Positions 47,326-57,921 of a stretch of 64,000 bases of DNA are shown here, one piece after another. Every line of letters starts with the position of its first letter. Position 1 is the first letter of the stretch. The notes beneath the pieces are model-generated. The model was not told the DNA's origin, searched no databases, and was given only the letters and a program-made list of their open reading frames with translations. The translations under genes were made by a program, and so were the position numbers. The stretch is from Triticum aestivum (lineage: Eukaryota > Streptophyta > Magnoliopsida > Poales > Poaceae): the NCBI RefSeq assembly GCF_018294505.1, contig NC_057814.1, forward strand, positions 41,935,725 to 41,999,724, given 5' to 3'.

Positions 47326-48510
47326 GAGTTTTTTATTGTACCCTGGTACTCCGAAGGCACCAACTGGAGTACCATTTAGATCTGACCGTCCTATAGAAGG
47401 GTAACTTCATCATTTCCCAGAGGGTAGCCAAAGGTATATTGGATCTTTCCTTACTGTACCGCTCCGATTGAGCCCATAGGCCATGGCCCATGTCTGTTTT
47501 TCGTTTGAGCCGCTGCCAACTGCGGCAAAAGGCACAAATTTGACCTTGGGGCGAAACTATTTCACAAAGTGAACTGTTTTCGAAAGTATTTCACCCAGTT
47601 GACCTCTAATGTGTAGCGCCTGACAGCAAGACGATGCACTCTACTATACAACGCCTAACACTTAGGTGCCAAACCTTGCAGCGCCTGACAGCTAGGCGCT
47701 GCACTACACTGTGCAGTGCCTAGCTGTAAGGAGCTGCACAGTAGAGTGCAGCGCCTAGCTGTAAGGAGCTGCACAAAAGGGTCAGCAGTGTGAAATATTT
47801 TTAGAAATGGTTCAGTTTGTAAAATACTTTCGCTTTGAGGTCAAATTTGTCAATTTTGCCGCCAACTGCAGCCCCATAGATCTCCATAACGGTTTGACGC
47901 CCGTCGCTGGTGCCGGCCCCGCCTCCCTCGCGTGCATGCCTCTCAGATTCGCCTCTGCCTACCCCATCACGCTCTACCTTTCGCCGCCTTCATGGAGACG
48001 CCTGCCCCCGCCCTGGTCGCTCTCGCGTGCATGCATCTCCTCCACCACCCAAGGTGGAGAAGGGGGAAGGAGGAGGTGAGCGGGAGGCGTGCATGCCTCT
48101 CATCGAGTGCCCAATAATGGACGTCTTCCCTGCCTGTCTTCACTGCTACGTTGGCTGCGTGGTGGAGGGAGAGTCCAGCACGGAAGATAGAAAAGGAAGG
48201 GACAACCGGACGAGTGGAACGACAATAACGTTCGCCGTGTGCGCTGCCTCCGCCGCTGGCCGGCGTCAAAGGTGGAGGGGACGGGCGGCCGGGCGGGGAG
48301 GGGGCAAATCGGGAGTAATTTTTTTTAAATGAGACCAAAATAACCTCAAGGAAAAACATAAACAGACCTGCAGGATTACCCTTTTGCCCCTCAGACGGAA
48401 GTACTCCACCGATTTTCGAGTTAGTACTCCATGGGACTAGTCTGGAGTACCAACTCATAAGGACTGTTGGATTAAGGAAAATAGATGGCTTATATTAACT
48501 TCGGGGTACT
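47326..48510. mobile_element. Insertion in beta copy I, Mutator-like candidate
   Basis: Beta copy IV has no equivalent, so this ~1.2 kb is an insertion. Both ends carry diverged inverted motifs with GTACTCC/GTACCCC..GAAG and further GGAGTAC copies. The core holds repeated GCGCCTGACAGCTAGGCGCT-like motifs (47620-47775) followed by a GC-rich stretch with overlapping ORFs up to 163 codons. Ends and target duplication could not be fixed to the base, so the superfamily is a guess. Confidence 0.5.
47610..47775. repeat. GCGCC-type short repeats
   Basis: Four to five imperfect copies of a ~35-50 bp unit built from TGCAGCGCCTAGCTGTAAGG and its partly palindromic relatives. Several can fold back on themselves (GCGCCT..AGGCGC). 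Confidence 0.7.
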
Positions 48511-49000
48511 TTAAAACAGCACGAGCACCAGAAGTCTAAGAGAAAAACTAGAATTGATCATAGATACAAATCAGGTGCAATAAATAATATGCAGCCATTA
48601 GTTAGTAGACATTATTATAGTGTTCAGAAGATGAAAAAAACGAGTGGAACGGCCTACATCTGCAGCTAGACAAAGCCAAACCCTATTATAAAGCTAGATG
48701 CAGTAGCATATAGGAAGCATAATACTATCACCTACTAGAATTGTTGCAAAGTTCAATAGAGGAAGGGAGAGATAAATATCAAGTTGTCATGGTTCTTATA
48801 TGGCCTAGCAGCTCGTGGGGTTGAGAGGCATGCGGAATTGGTTGCGAGCTCTCTAGCTTGCAGAATCTTATCATTGGACATTGCTGTTCACAGGTCTGTA
48901 GTGTGATGGTAGCCTCTGGATCTGGTATGTTTTGGTCTTTTGACCTTTTGTCAGCATAGATCTCTCACACTCAGATTTGAGCTGCAATTCATGTCCTTCT
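48511..49000 (+). repeat. Duplicated segment beta, copy I (second part)
   Basis: Matches 56245-56650 of copy IV: GAGCACCAGAAGTC, GCAATAAATAATATG, ATTATTATAG, GGAACGGCCTACATCTGCAG, a TATAAAGC box and AGCAGCTCGTGGGGTTGAGAG. This shows that copies I and IV share one ancestral locus. Confidence 0.7.
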
Positions 49001-49019
49001 CATAGTATGCAACTAGCGT

Positions 49020-49740
49020 GCCTCTGCTCTGCATCAGGGGTGCTGAAGTACGTCTAGTGCGTCATCATCTCAGGCAGTTGGCAGTGCCACAGAGATGGCA
49101 GAGCTGATACCTGAATAAGCTAAGTAAGATGGCATTCGGTGCTTGTTGACTTAGCGAACTTGAGCTCTAGGAAAGTGTCATGTTGCTGTTTCCAACCACA
49201 ACAAACATATCTTTCTTAGGTCTGATTCCAGCCGACCAAAGATGCAACCACTGTGCTATGTCCTGTACTGTAGGTCTATAGAGGAAATTTCTACGAAGCG
49301 TGTCGATGTTCTTTTTAAAAACCTTAAGCGTATTGATCTCCTTCATTATCTAGGATCCCACACACGGAATACAGGTTAGATATGTACATAGGGATAAATG
49401 AGAGCACCCCACTGACAAAACAAGTGACTGCTATAGTTGGAGTGCAGCTGTCCTTGCGGTCGCTGCAATTTGATAGCAATTTAATTAATTGAGTACATAT
49501 TGTCGGTCAGGCTTAGAGATCATTTAATGCAACGAGGAACCTTGATATTTCTTGGGAATTCCTAGAATAGAATATTATGAAACATGTTAAAAGTGCGATA
49601 TTATTTTGTCAGATCTCATATGTGCATGACAATTTGAATTTTGTATAATTGTCTCTAGTTCAGACCTTTTCAGTATGGAAGGAGATGCCCATAGCCGATC
49701 TCTGGGATCTGAGTCATTGATCACAGTTGCCTGACTTTAG
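49020..49740 (+). repeat. Duplicated segment beta, copy II
   Basis: Diverged from copies I and IV; shares CATCTCAGGCAGTTGGC, CAGAGATGGCAGAGCTGA, ATGAGAGCACC, CGCTGCAATTTG and TTGATATTTCTTGG. No intact ORF. Confidence 0.65.
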
Positions 49741-49894
49741 CTTTTCACCTACCCTACTATTATTTCATATAGAAGGCCTTTTCATTATTATCAAACCTTA
49801 TTTACAAATGGTGTCTTTTTTTACGTTCCCTTCTCTGACACACGTTGATGTGTTGCTAAAATGATAGGGTGTTTCCATGATTGTAAAGATTGTA

Positions 49895-50966
49895 AAGATT
49901 CCCCCTCAAAAACAACGCCTCTGCCTCCCTAATCGCTTGGCTGCCGCTGCCTTCCATCCCTCTGCATCAGCAGGCTCCTGCTCAAGCCCCTTGGCTGTTG
50001 GATGTGGCTGATGGGAATAGTGGACGGGGGGTGGCGACCCAAAAAATTCGGGATGTCGGGCCGTCCATTCTGCCGAGATCCAACGCGCAGTAGGCGGAGC
50101 TGCGTGGGATGGCTGGATCTGGTATTTCACGACCAGATCTGGCTTCCCCGGCTCACCTGTCGCAGGGCTATTCAGAGGGGTTTGCTTCTCTCCACATGGG
50201 TCTAATGGCCTCATATGGTCGCGGTGGTGATCAAGATCTGGTCAGCCAGACGGTAGTGGCTGCAAACTGTGCTAAAGTGGCCTCTATGTTTCCACGACGG
50301 CGGTGGTAACTGCGAGGTCTTCGGAGAGGTTTCATCTCTCTAGCTCCGGTCATTGACTTTAGCGGGGAGATACAAACTATGTTCGAAGGCTTTCTACAAA
50401 GGGATGGGGCTGCAGCGGTGGTGGTCGCACATCGCATATAGCTGCTGGGATTGCGGAAAAATAATGGCAAGAATAAATGAGTGACCTCGATATGGTGCTG
50501 TGTGCACTTGGTCTCGAGCTCCAGCAGCAATGGCAACGTTTTTTGCGTTGTTACCTTCTTGAAGGCACTGTTCGGATATCCTCTGACTGATTCTTTAGGG
50601 TGAAAATCTAAATTCTTGATTTGATCATTGGATCCGGTGACGGCGACTGCATCAACACCTCTCCATTCTTGAAGGCGTTGTTGTTGATGGTCTTCATCCT
50701 CCTTGTGGAGTCATGATATGATTAGTGCAGATATGGATACTGTTATGGTTGCACAGATCTGATCACCTTGGATTTTATTTTCTTTTTTCCTCGCCTAATC
50801 ATAGTTTTGGTCTTTTTTGACTTGCAAGTTGCTGGCAATTTTTTGTGTGTGTTGGTTTTGCCTGTGTGCATCCTAATTATGCAGAGACCGAATGTGTTCT
50901 CATAGTGTTTGTATCCTCTTGATGCTTCATTTTGAGCAAATAAAATCTACTTTTTATCGAAAAAAG
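49895..50966 (+). mobile_element. Non-LTR retroelement-like segment
   Basis: GC-rich at its start, then a 3' part ending in CAAATAAAATCTACTTTTTATCGAAAAAA (split here for length: CAAATAAAATCTACTT, then TTTATCGAAAAAA), a terminus style common in grass LINE-derived sequences. No reverse transcriptase is present and no target duplication was found. The 5' end is uncertain. It may be a truncated LINE or a SINE-like derivative. Confidence 0.4.
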
Positions 50967-52849
50967 GCTAAATTTCATGGGCACACGGCTGAAGGAACAG
51001 CTACATAAGATCAACTGTCGGCCTTAGGAACGTGGACGACCAGGGGGTGTTTGTCAGCCAGGCATACGGGGAAAGGGTGCATCGACCGAGGCAAAACAGA
51101 AGGTCTGGTTCATCTCTCTCTACTAGCAGCCTATGCTGATCACTCTGTCTGGCGCGCTCATGCATGGGGGCGCAGGTGTGTGGGCTCCCATTATATCAGT
51201 AACATGGTCTTCACCATTTAATTGAAGAAGATGGCACCGTGTCCCTGTGGGAGTCTGAGCCGCCATCATCATCCTTGATGCATGGGATTCGCTTGTGAGT
51301 CACGTAATGGTGGTATTCGCAGTGGAGGATCACCACGTGTAGCAGTGCATCATCCCCTTCCGCTAGCATTTGCATCAGAGTTATGTAGGAACGATATGTC
51401 GTAATGTGCGACCTTCTCCTTCTATGCTTTTCCCTTTTCTTTTTCTACCCTTTCGTTTCATCGATGGTAGCCAGATCTGTTGCGCAGAACTTCTTCCGTC
51501 TAATCTACTTCCAGGACAACCGATCCTGACAACAACCGATAGCATGTGTAGGGAAGAAGCGGAGAGGATGCAATGGCTCCCGCGGTGTTACCGCTGCCAC
51601 CAAAGTCGTCGCAGCAGTATAGACCGTCGCTGCGCCCAATGTTGCCAAGCGAAAGTGGCTACCGTCATCGTGGAAGGAGCAGTGGCTAAATCAGCTCGCC
51701 GACCATGTACATGGTAGATGTGTCAGACCTAGATGCATGTCCTGCCAGCGCCACGTGCACGGACGGATGAGCGAGTGCTTCTCGTGCCTTTCGTGATGCG
51801 GGGAATGTCTTTGCCCCTCCACGATTTCTTCTGTGGTCTTCCTCTACAAGGCTCATCTCCACCACCTTACCTCAAATGGAATCCTCCATAACGCTTGTTT
51901 ATTACCGTGTGTGAGTGCTTCATGGGGACACAGCCGCATTGTGCCTGCCTCGTGGAGGAAATACTTCCGGTTAAAGGCGCAAAAGTAGGCCGATGGTCTC
52001 TGCGAGTGTTGTGGTCCTCTCATCCAATTGTGGACGAACATCGAGTACTTCAAGCCGGGACTGCCCGACTTTGTGAAGAAATGTCAGTATACTGCCCCAT
52101 GCTCCGGCTGATGGCAATCAAATGGGACTGCCGCCGTACTCGGACGACCGTCCAGTGCGCCGGACGGCCAGAGGTCCTGGGGCATGGTGATACATGGCGA
52201 TGAGTTGGGTGAACTCAAGTTCCTTCATCAGGAAGTACAGAGCCTAGGCTCACCGACAAGGAGAACCTGGCCACCGGCAGAGGGATCCAGCCACATCCTG
52301 CATGGGAATATCCTATGTACATGTACGGGTTGGGCCGCCCAGGTTGGCTGGGCTAGATTGGGAATTATATTTTCCTATTTCTTTTTCTGTTTCAAATTTG
52401 AATTTGATTCAAAAATCAATCCAAATCAATTCTGAAAAATCTAGAAAAAAATCCAGTAAATGCGAATACGATATTTAGGACCGGCAGAATATATTCCAGC
52501 CCAAATACTAAGTAATAATTATATTAATTCTAGAAACTCTACTTTAAGCCCTATAAATATTCCCTAATAATCAAATTATGGTTCTAAATAATTCTCAGAT
52601 GTTCTTAAGCTTCCAATCCAAAAGCTTCGAATTAATCCTAGTCAAAACTATCTAAACTCAATCAACACATGTAAATTTTCAGTTAGCTGTATTCAAATAA
52701 TTACCATACCAAATTTGATATTTTTCGGACGTGACAATAAATATTGCAAGATATTTTTGACATCATCCTAACAAATGGAAGTGAGTGAACACCATATATC
52801 AATTGACCTGTGATAATATTTTCATTAAATACTTAAGTTTCACTTACTA
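50967..52849. other. Intergenic, nothing recognised
   Basis: ORFs of up to 115 codons (51370-51717) without domains. The last 500 bp are AT-rich. No terminal repeats identified. Confidence 0.4.
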
Positions 52850-53158
52850 CCTAAATTCCTCAAACCATTAAACTGCTAACTTAACATAAGTTGTGCTTGG
52901 GTGTCCTAAGTCCTAACAACATTTCATAGCTACAATTGAGTTTTCCTGCAGCACGTGAAATCATCTAGTTCGGAAGTGGATGTACCAATTTGAAAGGACA
53001 CGTATCAACCAAGTTCAAATAAATGATGGCACATGCCCTTGTCGTACATCATTGGAGACTGACAGTATTTATGAAGACCTTCCGAGTTCAAATATCTGCT
53101 GAAATTTATCCGATATAAATGTTATGAGCAACCGAATCATGAACAGGTAAATCATCTC

Positions 53159-53166
53159 TATAAATA
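53159..53166 (+). promoter_or_regulatory. TATA box, alpha copy III
   Basis: TATAAATA followed by CGACCACCGATGGATTGTG, conserved in copy IV. It lies 51 bp before the short ORF, with a plausible start site in between. Confidence 0.5.
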
Positions 53167-53216
53167 CGACCACCGATGGATTGTGTTCTCTATGATTCAT
53201 GACTAGGACTAAGCCC

Positions 53217-53288
53217 ATGGACTCTCAGCAGCTTTATCTCCTATACCATCCCTTAGCAAAATTATTGCAAGAAAAAAAGGGCGCTTGA
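53217..53288 (+). CDS. Short conserved ORF, alpha family (23 codons)
   Basis: Begins MDSQQLYLLYHPLAKLLQEK and ends at TGA. It differs from the copy at 55137 at only four of its first 23 codons when lengths are matched. Unknown peptide; may be the 5' part of a lost longer gene. Confidence 0.35.
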   Translation: MDSQQLYLLYHPLAKLLQEKKGA

Positions 53289-53500
53289 TTGGGAATATGA
53301 GACATCGGAAATTGAGTGATTAGTATAAAGTGAAGACCAGGTACTGCTGCATGGGCGTAAAGGCGGACGTGTCTAAATTGTCCACGTTTATTTTCCCAAC
53401 CAAGATGCAGTTCTGCAACAACCTTAACCACAACCACGGCTTGCCCATCTTGGCGAGCAAAACGCGGTTCTTCAAGAACCTCGATCACAACCACTTCTGA

Positions 53501-53665
53501 TAGTGGTCGACCGCCCCCGCGAAGCTGACTGAGCCTGCGGGCTGTGTTTTTCTGTCTTGTAACGCACTAGTATACTGATGCTGTTCGGGCTTTGCCTGTT
53601 TGTGAAAATCCCCTGCCTATTTTGAAATGAAAAGCTGCTCAGCCAGCGTTTCGTCAAAAGAAAGA
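53501..53665 (+). mobile_element. Possible LINE 3' fragment
   Basis: Replaces the sequence present in copy IV. It contains a TTTGAAATGAAAAGCTGCTC..TTTCGTCAAAAGAAAG end reminiscent of grass LINE 3' ends. Too short to classify with certainty. Confidence 0.3.
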
Positions 53666-53757
53666 AGGTTATTCAAGACAGGTTGCAAGTTGGCCTTAGT
53701 GATGTTCTTGCACTGCAACAAGAACACTAGATATCCCTAGGGGAATATTTGAACAAG
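53666..53757 (+). repeat. Duplicated segment beta, copy III (short piece)
   Basis: Matches 55955-56050 around CAGGTTGCAAGTTGGCC and CTAGATATCCCTAGGGG. The rest of beta is missing here. Confidence 0.6.
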
Positions 53758-54304
53758 AATGGAAATCCTGGTCCCGCTCCTCCCGAGAGGTCCGGGAGCA
53801 AACCCTAGCCGCCGCCAGCAGCTCACCTTTCTAGTGCCCCCTCTCTCCTCCGCCGCTGCCATCGGCCTAGCCACGGTGGAGACGGCCCCTAGTACCAAAG
53901 GAGGCTTGGGGAGAGCTCGTGGTGGACGGGTGTGCTGGTTGGGCGGCGGTGGTCCGTTGGACGGCGGTGGCCACCACGCTCCGTGGTGCTCTGCGTGTGT
54001 GCTCCGGCTGCTGGGATGGGTCGCGGACGTCACCTGCCCCGTTGGCCATGGCTGCTCCCCGGGCGTGGGTGGCTCCCGTCGGTGGGGGTTCTGGCCCCCG
54101 GGCCTGGATCCGCGCTGCTGCACGCATGCGTTCCTCTGCCTCCAGGCGTTTCTGCGCTACCCACTTAGGCTGGAGGAGCTGGTCTGCACCGGTCCTGGTG
54201 GTGCTGTGTTGCCAGTGGCGGGTGTTTTGCTGCTCGGATATGCTGTTTGGCTCCAGAACATGGGGCTGGGGCCGTCCATTACTTCCTCCGCATCGAAGCC
54301 ACCT
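53758..54304. other. GC-rich segment, unassigned
   Basis: Long overlapping open frames on both strands (plus 53759-54334, minus 54346-53867) are expected from high GC content. One reading (minus) has AQKRLEAEERMRAAARIQA, an alanine/arginine-rich helix-like stretch seen in some retroelement proteins. No firm call. Confidence 0.3.
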
Positions 54305-54760
54305 CACATGACGACTTTTTTCCTCTGCCAGTAGAAGTACGCCCACGGTAACATCGACCTTGCCTGCATGCTCAACTTGAAGCCCGTTGTCAAGCCCGTG
54401 GACACAAAGTCCAAGCTCTCTTAGTATGATGGTGCTCCTGCGTCCGACCCAGTTCTACCGCATTGTACCATCTCATCCTTTGAATATCTGATGATCACCC
54501 GGCTTCATCTGCATTACACCGTCCAGCAAGTGTGCTTGCATATCCACTCGCCACGGGACGGCTAATCGAACCTGGCCAAGCGCATTTTCGCTAAATCTAT
54601 GTTGTTGCTCACTGCTCATTTTTGTAGCAACTACTTCAGGAGCTTCACTGCGATGTTGCCAAGTCTGCCGTGGTGTACTGTGGCAACATCTCTCCGGCGT
54701 GCCTCTCCGCCAACCCAGGATACCACTGGCCACTAAACACATCCAGCATGGCATCCATTT
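54305..54760 (+). pseudogene. Degenerate Copia reverse transcriptase-RNase H remnant
   Basis: Reading all three frames gives DDFFLCQ*KYA, ACMLNLKPVVKPVDTKSKLS, DGAPASDPVLPHCTISSFEY, RLHLHYTVQQVCLHIHSPRD, then LQELHCDVAKSAVVYCGNIS and LSANPGYH..KHIQ. These match in order the conserved blocks between the Copia RT end and the RNase H domain, with stops and frameshifts throughout. The sequence between the two groups (about 200 codons in a complete element) is deleted. Unrelated in sequence to the intact Copia downstream. Confidence 0.8.
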
Positions 54761-55078
54761 TTGTATGGGAAAAAAATCTCACTCTACATTCCTCGAACCA
54801 TTAATTTGCCAACTTAACATAATTTGTGCTTGCGATACTGTACCAATATTTCATAGCTACATCTGAGCTTTCCCGCAGCGTATGAAGTCATCTAGTTTGG
54901 AAGAGGATTTACCAATTTGGAAGGACACGTATTAACCAAGTTCAAATAAATGATGCCACATGCCCCTATTGTACATCATGAGACTTTCATTATTTGAACC
55001 ATCCGAGTTCAAATATCTGATAAATTTATCCGATATAAATGTTATGAGCAATCGACTCATGTGAAGGTAAATCATCTC

Positions 55079-55086
55079 TATAAATA
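55079..55086 (+). promoter_or_regulatory. TATA box, alpha copy IV
   Basis: TATAAATA followed by CGACCAGCGATGGATTGTG, 51 bp before the short ORF, with the same spacing as in copy III. Confidence 0.5.
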
Positions 55087-55136
55087 CGACCAGCGATGGA
55101 TTGTGTGCTCTATGATTCATGACTAGGACACAACCC

Positions 55137-55235
55137 ATGGACCCTCAACAGCTTTCTCTCCTATACCAACCCTTAGCAAAATTATTGCAAGAAAAAAAGG
55201 GCGCTTGCTTCAGAATATGTGACATCGGGAATTGA
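55137..55235 (+). CDS. Short conserved ORF, alpha family (32 codons)
   Basis: Begins MDPQQLSLLYQPLAKLLQEK; the stop used at 53288 is changed to TGC, so the frame continues nine more codons to TGA at 55235. Unknown function. An unrelated overlapping frame (55219-55404) is not called. Confidence 0.35.
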   Translation: MDPQQLSLLYQPLAKLLQEKKGACFRICDIGN

Positions 55236-55544
55236 GTGTTTAGTATACATCGATGATATTGTGCTGATGCTTGGGCGTATAGGCAGGCGTACCTACATTG
55301 TCGAAGTCTACTTTCCCCGGCAAGACGCAATTTTAGCAACAACCTTGACCACAACCACGCCTTGCCCATCTGGGCAAGCAAACTGCGGTTCTTCGAGAAC
55401 CTAGGACAGAACCACTTCCCGTCCATGCACGCGAGATAACTTAGTTCTACAACACCCTCGACCTGAAGTACCTGCACGGATAGAGGCGGACGTTGCGGAC
55501 ACGTCCACAACCTACGTTGCTGAACTATTACCTTGAGCAAGGGC

Positions 55545-56700
55545 CCTGAAGGACATCAAGTGCGTCTTGGTTTCAGGTAGTTACCACAGAGGTGGCAGAG
55601 CTGATGGCTTTAGTGCACAATGTTGCTCGCTAATGCCGTGATCCACGACAGTCTTTTGTCTCCTCATTGAATCCCATCCAGGCATCCAGTGCAAATGCAG
55701 CTAACCAATTTTTCTAAGGCTGATGACCCCCAACCTACTCTATGAACCTTCTTCCAGCTGACTAAACATGCAACCTCCATACAATTTGTCTCTTCCGCAG
55801 ATTTATAGAGAAAATTCCAAGGAAGATCTAAAATCTGCTTTATCACCGAGGAGCCCAAACAGATTAATTTTAATTAATGTAGATAAAAAAGGATGGACGA
55901 GAGCACAGTGTTGACAAAATATGAGCGGTCCGCTAGAATTTGGTCACAAGTTTATTCATGGCCGGCTGCAGGTTGGCCTTTGCAATGTTCTTGTAATACA
56001 ACAACAGCCCTAGATATCTCTAGGGGCATTTGTAAACTAGGACGGAACCAGTCAAAAATGGAATATTATCTTTGTTAGACCAGCATGACAATTTAATTTG
56101 AGTCTTGTTGATTTTGTACACTAGAGTATAATTCACACAATTGTTTCTTTGTGCTGGGATCGTTGCAGGGTAGTATTCCGTTTGTAATGCAAGTACCCAA
56201 GATGCACTGTATCATGATGAAAATGTTGCCTAGCACAGAAGCTTCATTTACACGAGCTCCAGAAGTCCAGGAGAGAAAATAAAAGTGATCCCGAATAAGA
56301 ACCACATGCTCCCTGGCATGCGCAATGAATAATATGTGGCTCATATTTATTAGAACATTATTATAGCATCAAAAGATAAAACAATTCGTGGAATGGCCTA
56401 CATTTGCAGGCAAACCATGCTATAAAAGCTGGGTGCAGTAACACAGAGAAAATATGATACTGCCACCTACATTTGTTGGAAAGGTAAAGAGGGGAAGAAA
56501 TAGAGATAGAGCAAATTGATTGCCATGGTTCTGAACTGGCCGTTGGATGCGACGCGAATAGCAGGTCGTGGGGTCGAGAGACAAGGGGAACTTGTTGGGT
56601 GCTTCGTAGTCTGCCCAATGCTCTCCCTGGCCATTGCTACTCTGAGCTCGGCTGAGTGTGTTTGGTTTGTGCTGCTATGTTGTTGTCCTTGACTTCGGCT
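55545..56700 (+). repeat. Duplicated segment beta, copy IV
   Basis: The most continuous beta copy; it supplies the empty site for the insertion at 47326-48510. Includes a TATAAAAGC box near 56421 in a conserved position (TATAAAGC at about 48698 in copy I). No intact ORF of recognised type. Confidence 0.7.
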
Positions 56701-57452
56701 CAGCATCTCTGTTGTATTGTGCAACTGTAAGCTCATGATGTAGAACGGATCGTAGCCCCAGGTGTCAGATCTTTCCATCGGCCAGCATCACAAACAGGGC
56801 AACAAGGGCTTGTATGCCATTGGCCTGTGTGCTCGCAGTCCTAGGTGGCCTGGATCGGGTGAGTGCTCACGCTCTGCCCGCCCGCCGTCATGGTCCTTAC
56901 TTCCTACCAGACCACTACAACACGAAGGCCGGCTTTGCTGCACCCGTCTACATAGAAGAATGAATGATGATGAATATACGTAAATATGCAACAGAAGTTA
57001 CATGATACATCCATCTAAAAAATCTGAACGGTTCCGTGGGTCAAAACATGGCCGTCAATTGAAGTTAAAGGGCAGTGAGTAACGAACTCAACCATAGTAG
57101 TTTCTGTAGAAAAACAAACAATGTAGTATCACAATAGGACATGAAGCTCTACATTATACAGTCGAGACCGCTTATGTTGAATTGTGTGGACTGAATACAT
57201 GAACATTACACAAGAAATGGAACATGATGCTCCAACTGCAGTCATTAACAATTACAGAAGGGGTTAAATCTAAGGTTAAGCCAGCTTTGGTCGTAAGGGG
57301 TTCCACACCTCAACGTTGGTGTTTTCCTTGTTCTGTAATGGCAAATCAACAATTGACATTATTTCACGTTTGGAAGAAGCATATCGGAGCAGCAGAATTC
57401 AACAGGAGCTGGAAATAAAGAAAATGATGAAACTAATGACCCCTCTAATATA
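56701..57452. other. Intergenic, nothing recognised
   Basis: No ORF above 73 codons and no recognisable repeat before the Copia target duplication. Confidence 0.4.
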
Positions 57453-57457
57453 AACAG

Positions 57458-57873
57458 TGTTAGCAATTAATCCAGTTGTCGTTTTAGTTTGTTTTATTTT
57501 CTGAAACATAGTTCAGACACGTTGGTTGTGTCGTAGCAGTAGTAATAAGCCTGATACGTGATGTGTTCACGTAGAGGCCTGATCCGTTTGTTTCGTTCCT
57601 TTCTGTTGTAATCTGGACACGATCAACTCCGCGGGATGGTGCGGATTTAGTGGATCGTGGACAGCGTAGGATTTGGTCACGCTCGCTACGTCGAGGTGAA
57701 CCTGAAATAAGAGGAAAGTGCAGAAAAGACGCAAGCTTTGAGGCGTCGCAAAATACTCCTGTCCCCTGTGTATTCTCGTGTTCGTCAGGGAGAGTTTCAG
57801 ATACGAGCGACAAATCAGAGTTTCCACTTGCAATCCATTGTGATCGCGTGCGTTCCGGGGCTGGGATCTGACA
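57458..57873 (+). repeat. Copia 5' LTR
   Basis: 416 bp, TGTTAGCAATT..CTGACA. It serves as the promoter of the element. It differs from the 3' LTR by one A/G near its start and three C/T changes around its middle. Confidence 0.97.
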
Positions 57874-57875
57874 TT

Positions 57876-57887
57876 TGGTATCAGAGC
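57876..57887 (+). other. Copia primer-binding site
   Basis: TGGTATCAGAGC, complementary to the 3' end of initiator tRNA-Met, two bases after the 5' LTR. Confidence 0.95.
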
Positions 57888-57921
57888 CTTAAGGTTCGGG
57901 AGGCGATTTGGTGGCGGAGCA

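Larger units (their letters stand above)
52850..53500 (+). repeat. Duplicated segment alpha, copy III
   Basis: Closely parallel to copy IV (54780-55420). Both share AAGGACACGTAT..ACCAAGTTC, TTTATCCGATATAAATGTTA, the TATA box, the short ORF and GCGGTTCTTC(A/G)AGAACCT. The four alpha copies are spread over 29 kb, so they are old local or segmental duplicates. Confidence 0.8.
54780..55420 (+). repeat. Duplicated segment alpha, copy IV
   Basis: Nearest relative of copy III. Here alpha runs directly into beta (55545-56700), giving the best picture of the ancestral order: alpha promoter, short ORF, alpha 3' part, beta. Confidence 0.8.

Noticed and set aside
53867..54346. 159-codon minus ORF and 191-codon plus ORF
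   Set aside because: Opposite-strand open frames in GC-rich DNA; the 3' part overlaps the Copia remnant, which explains that stretch better.
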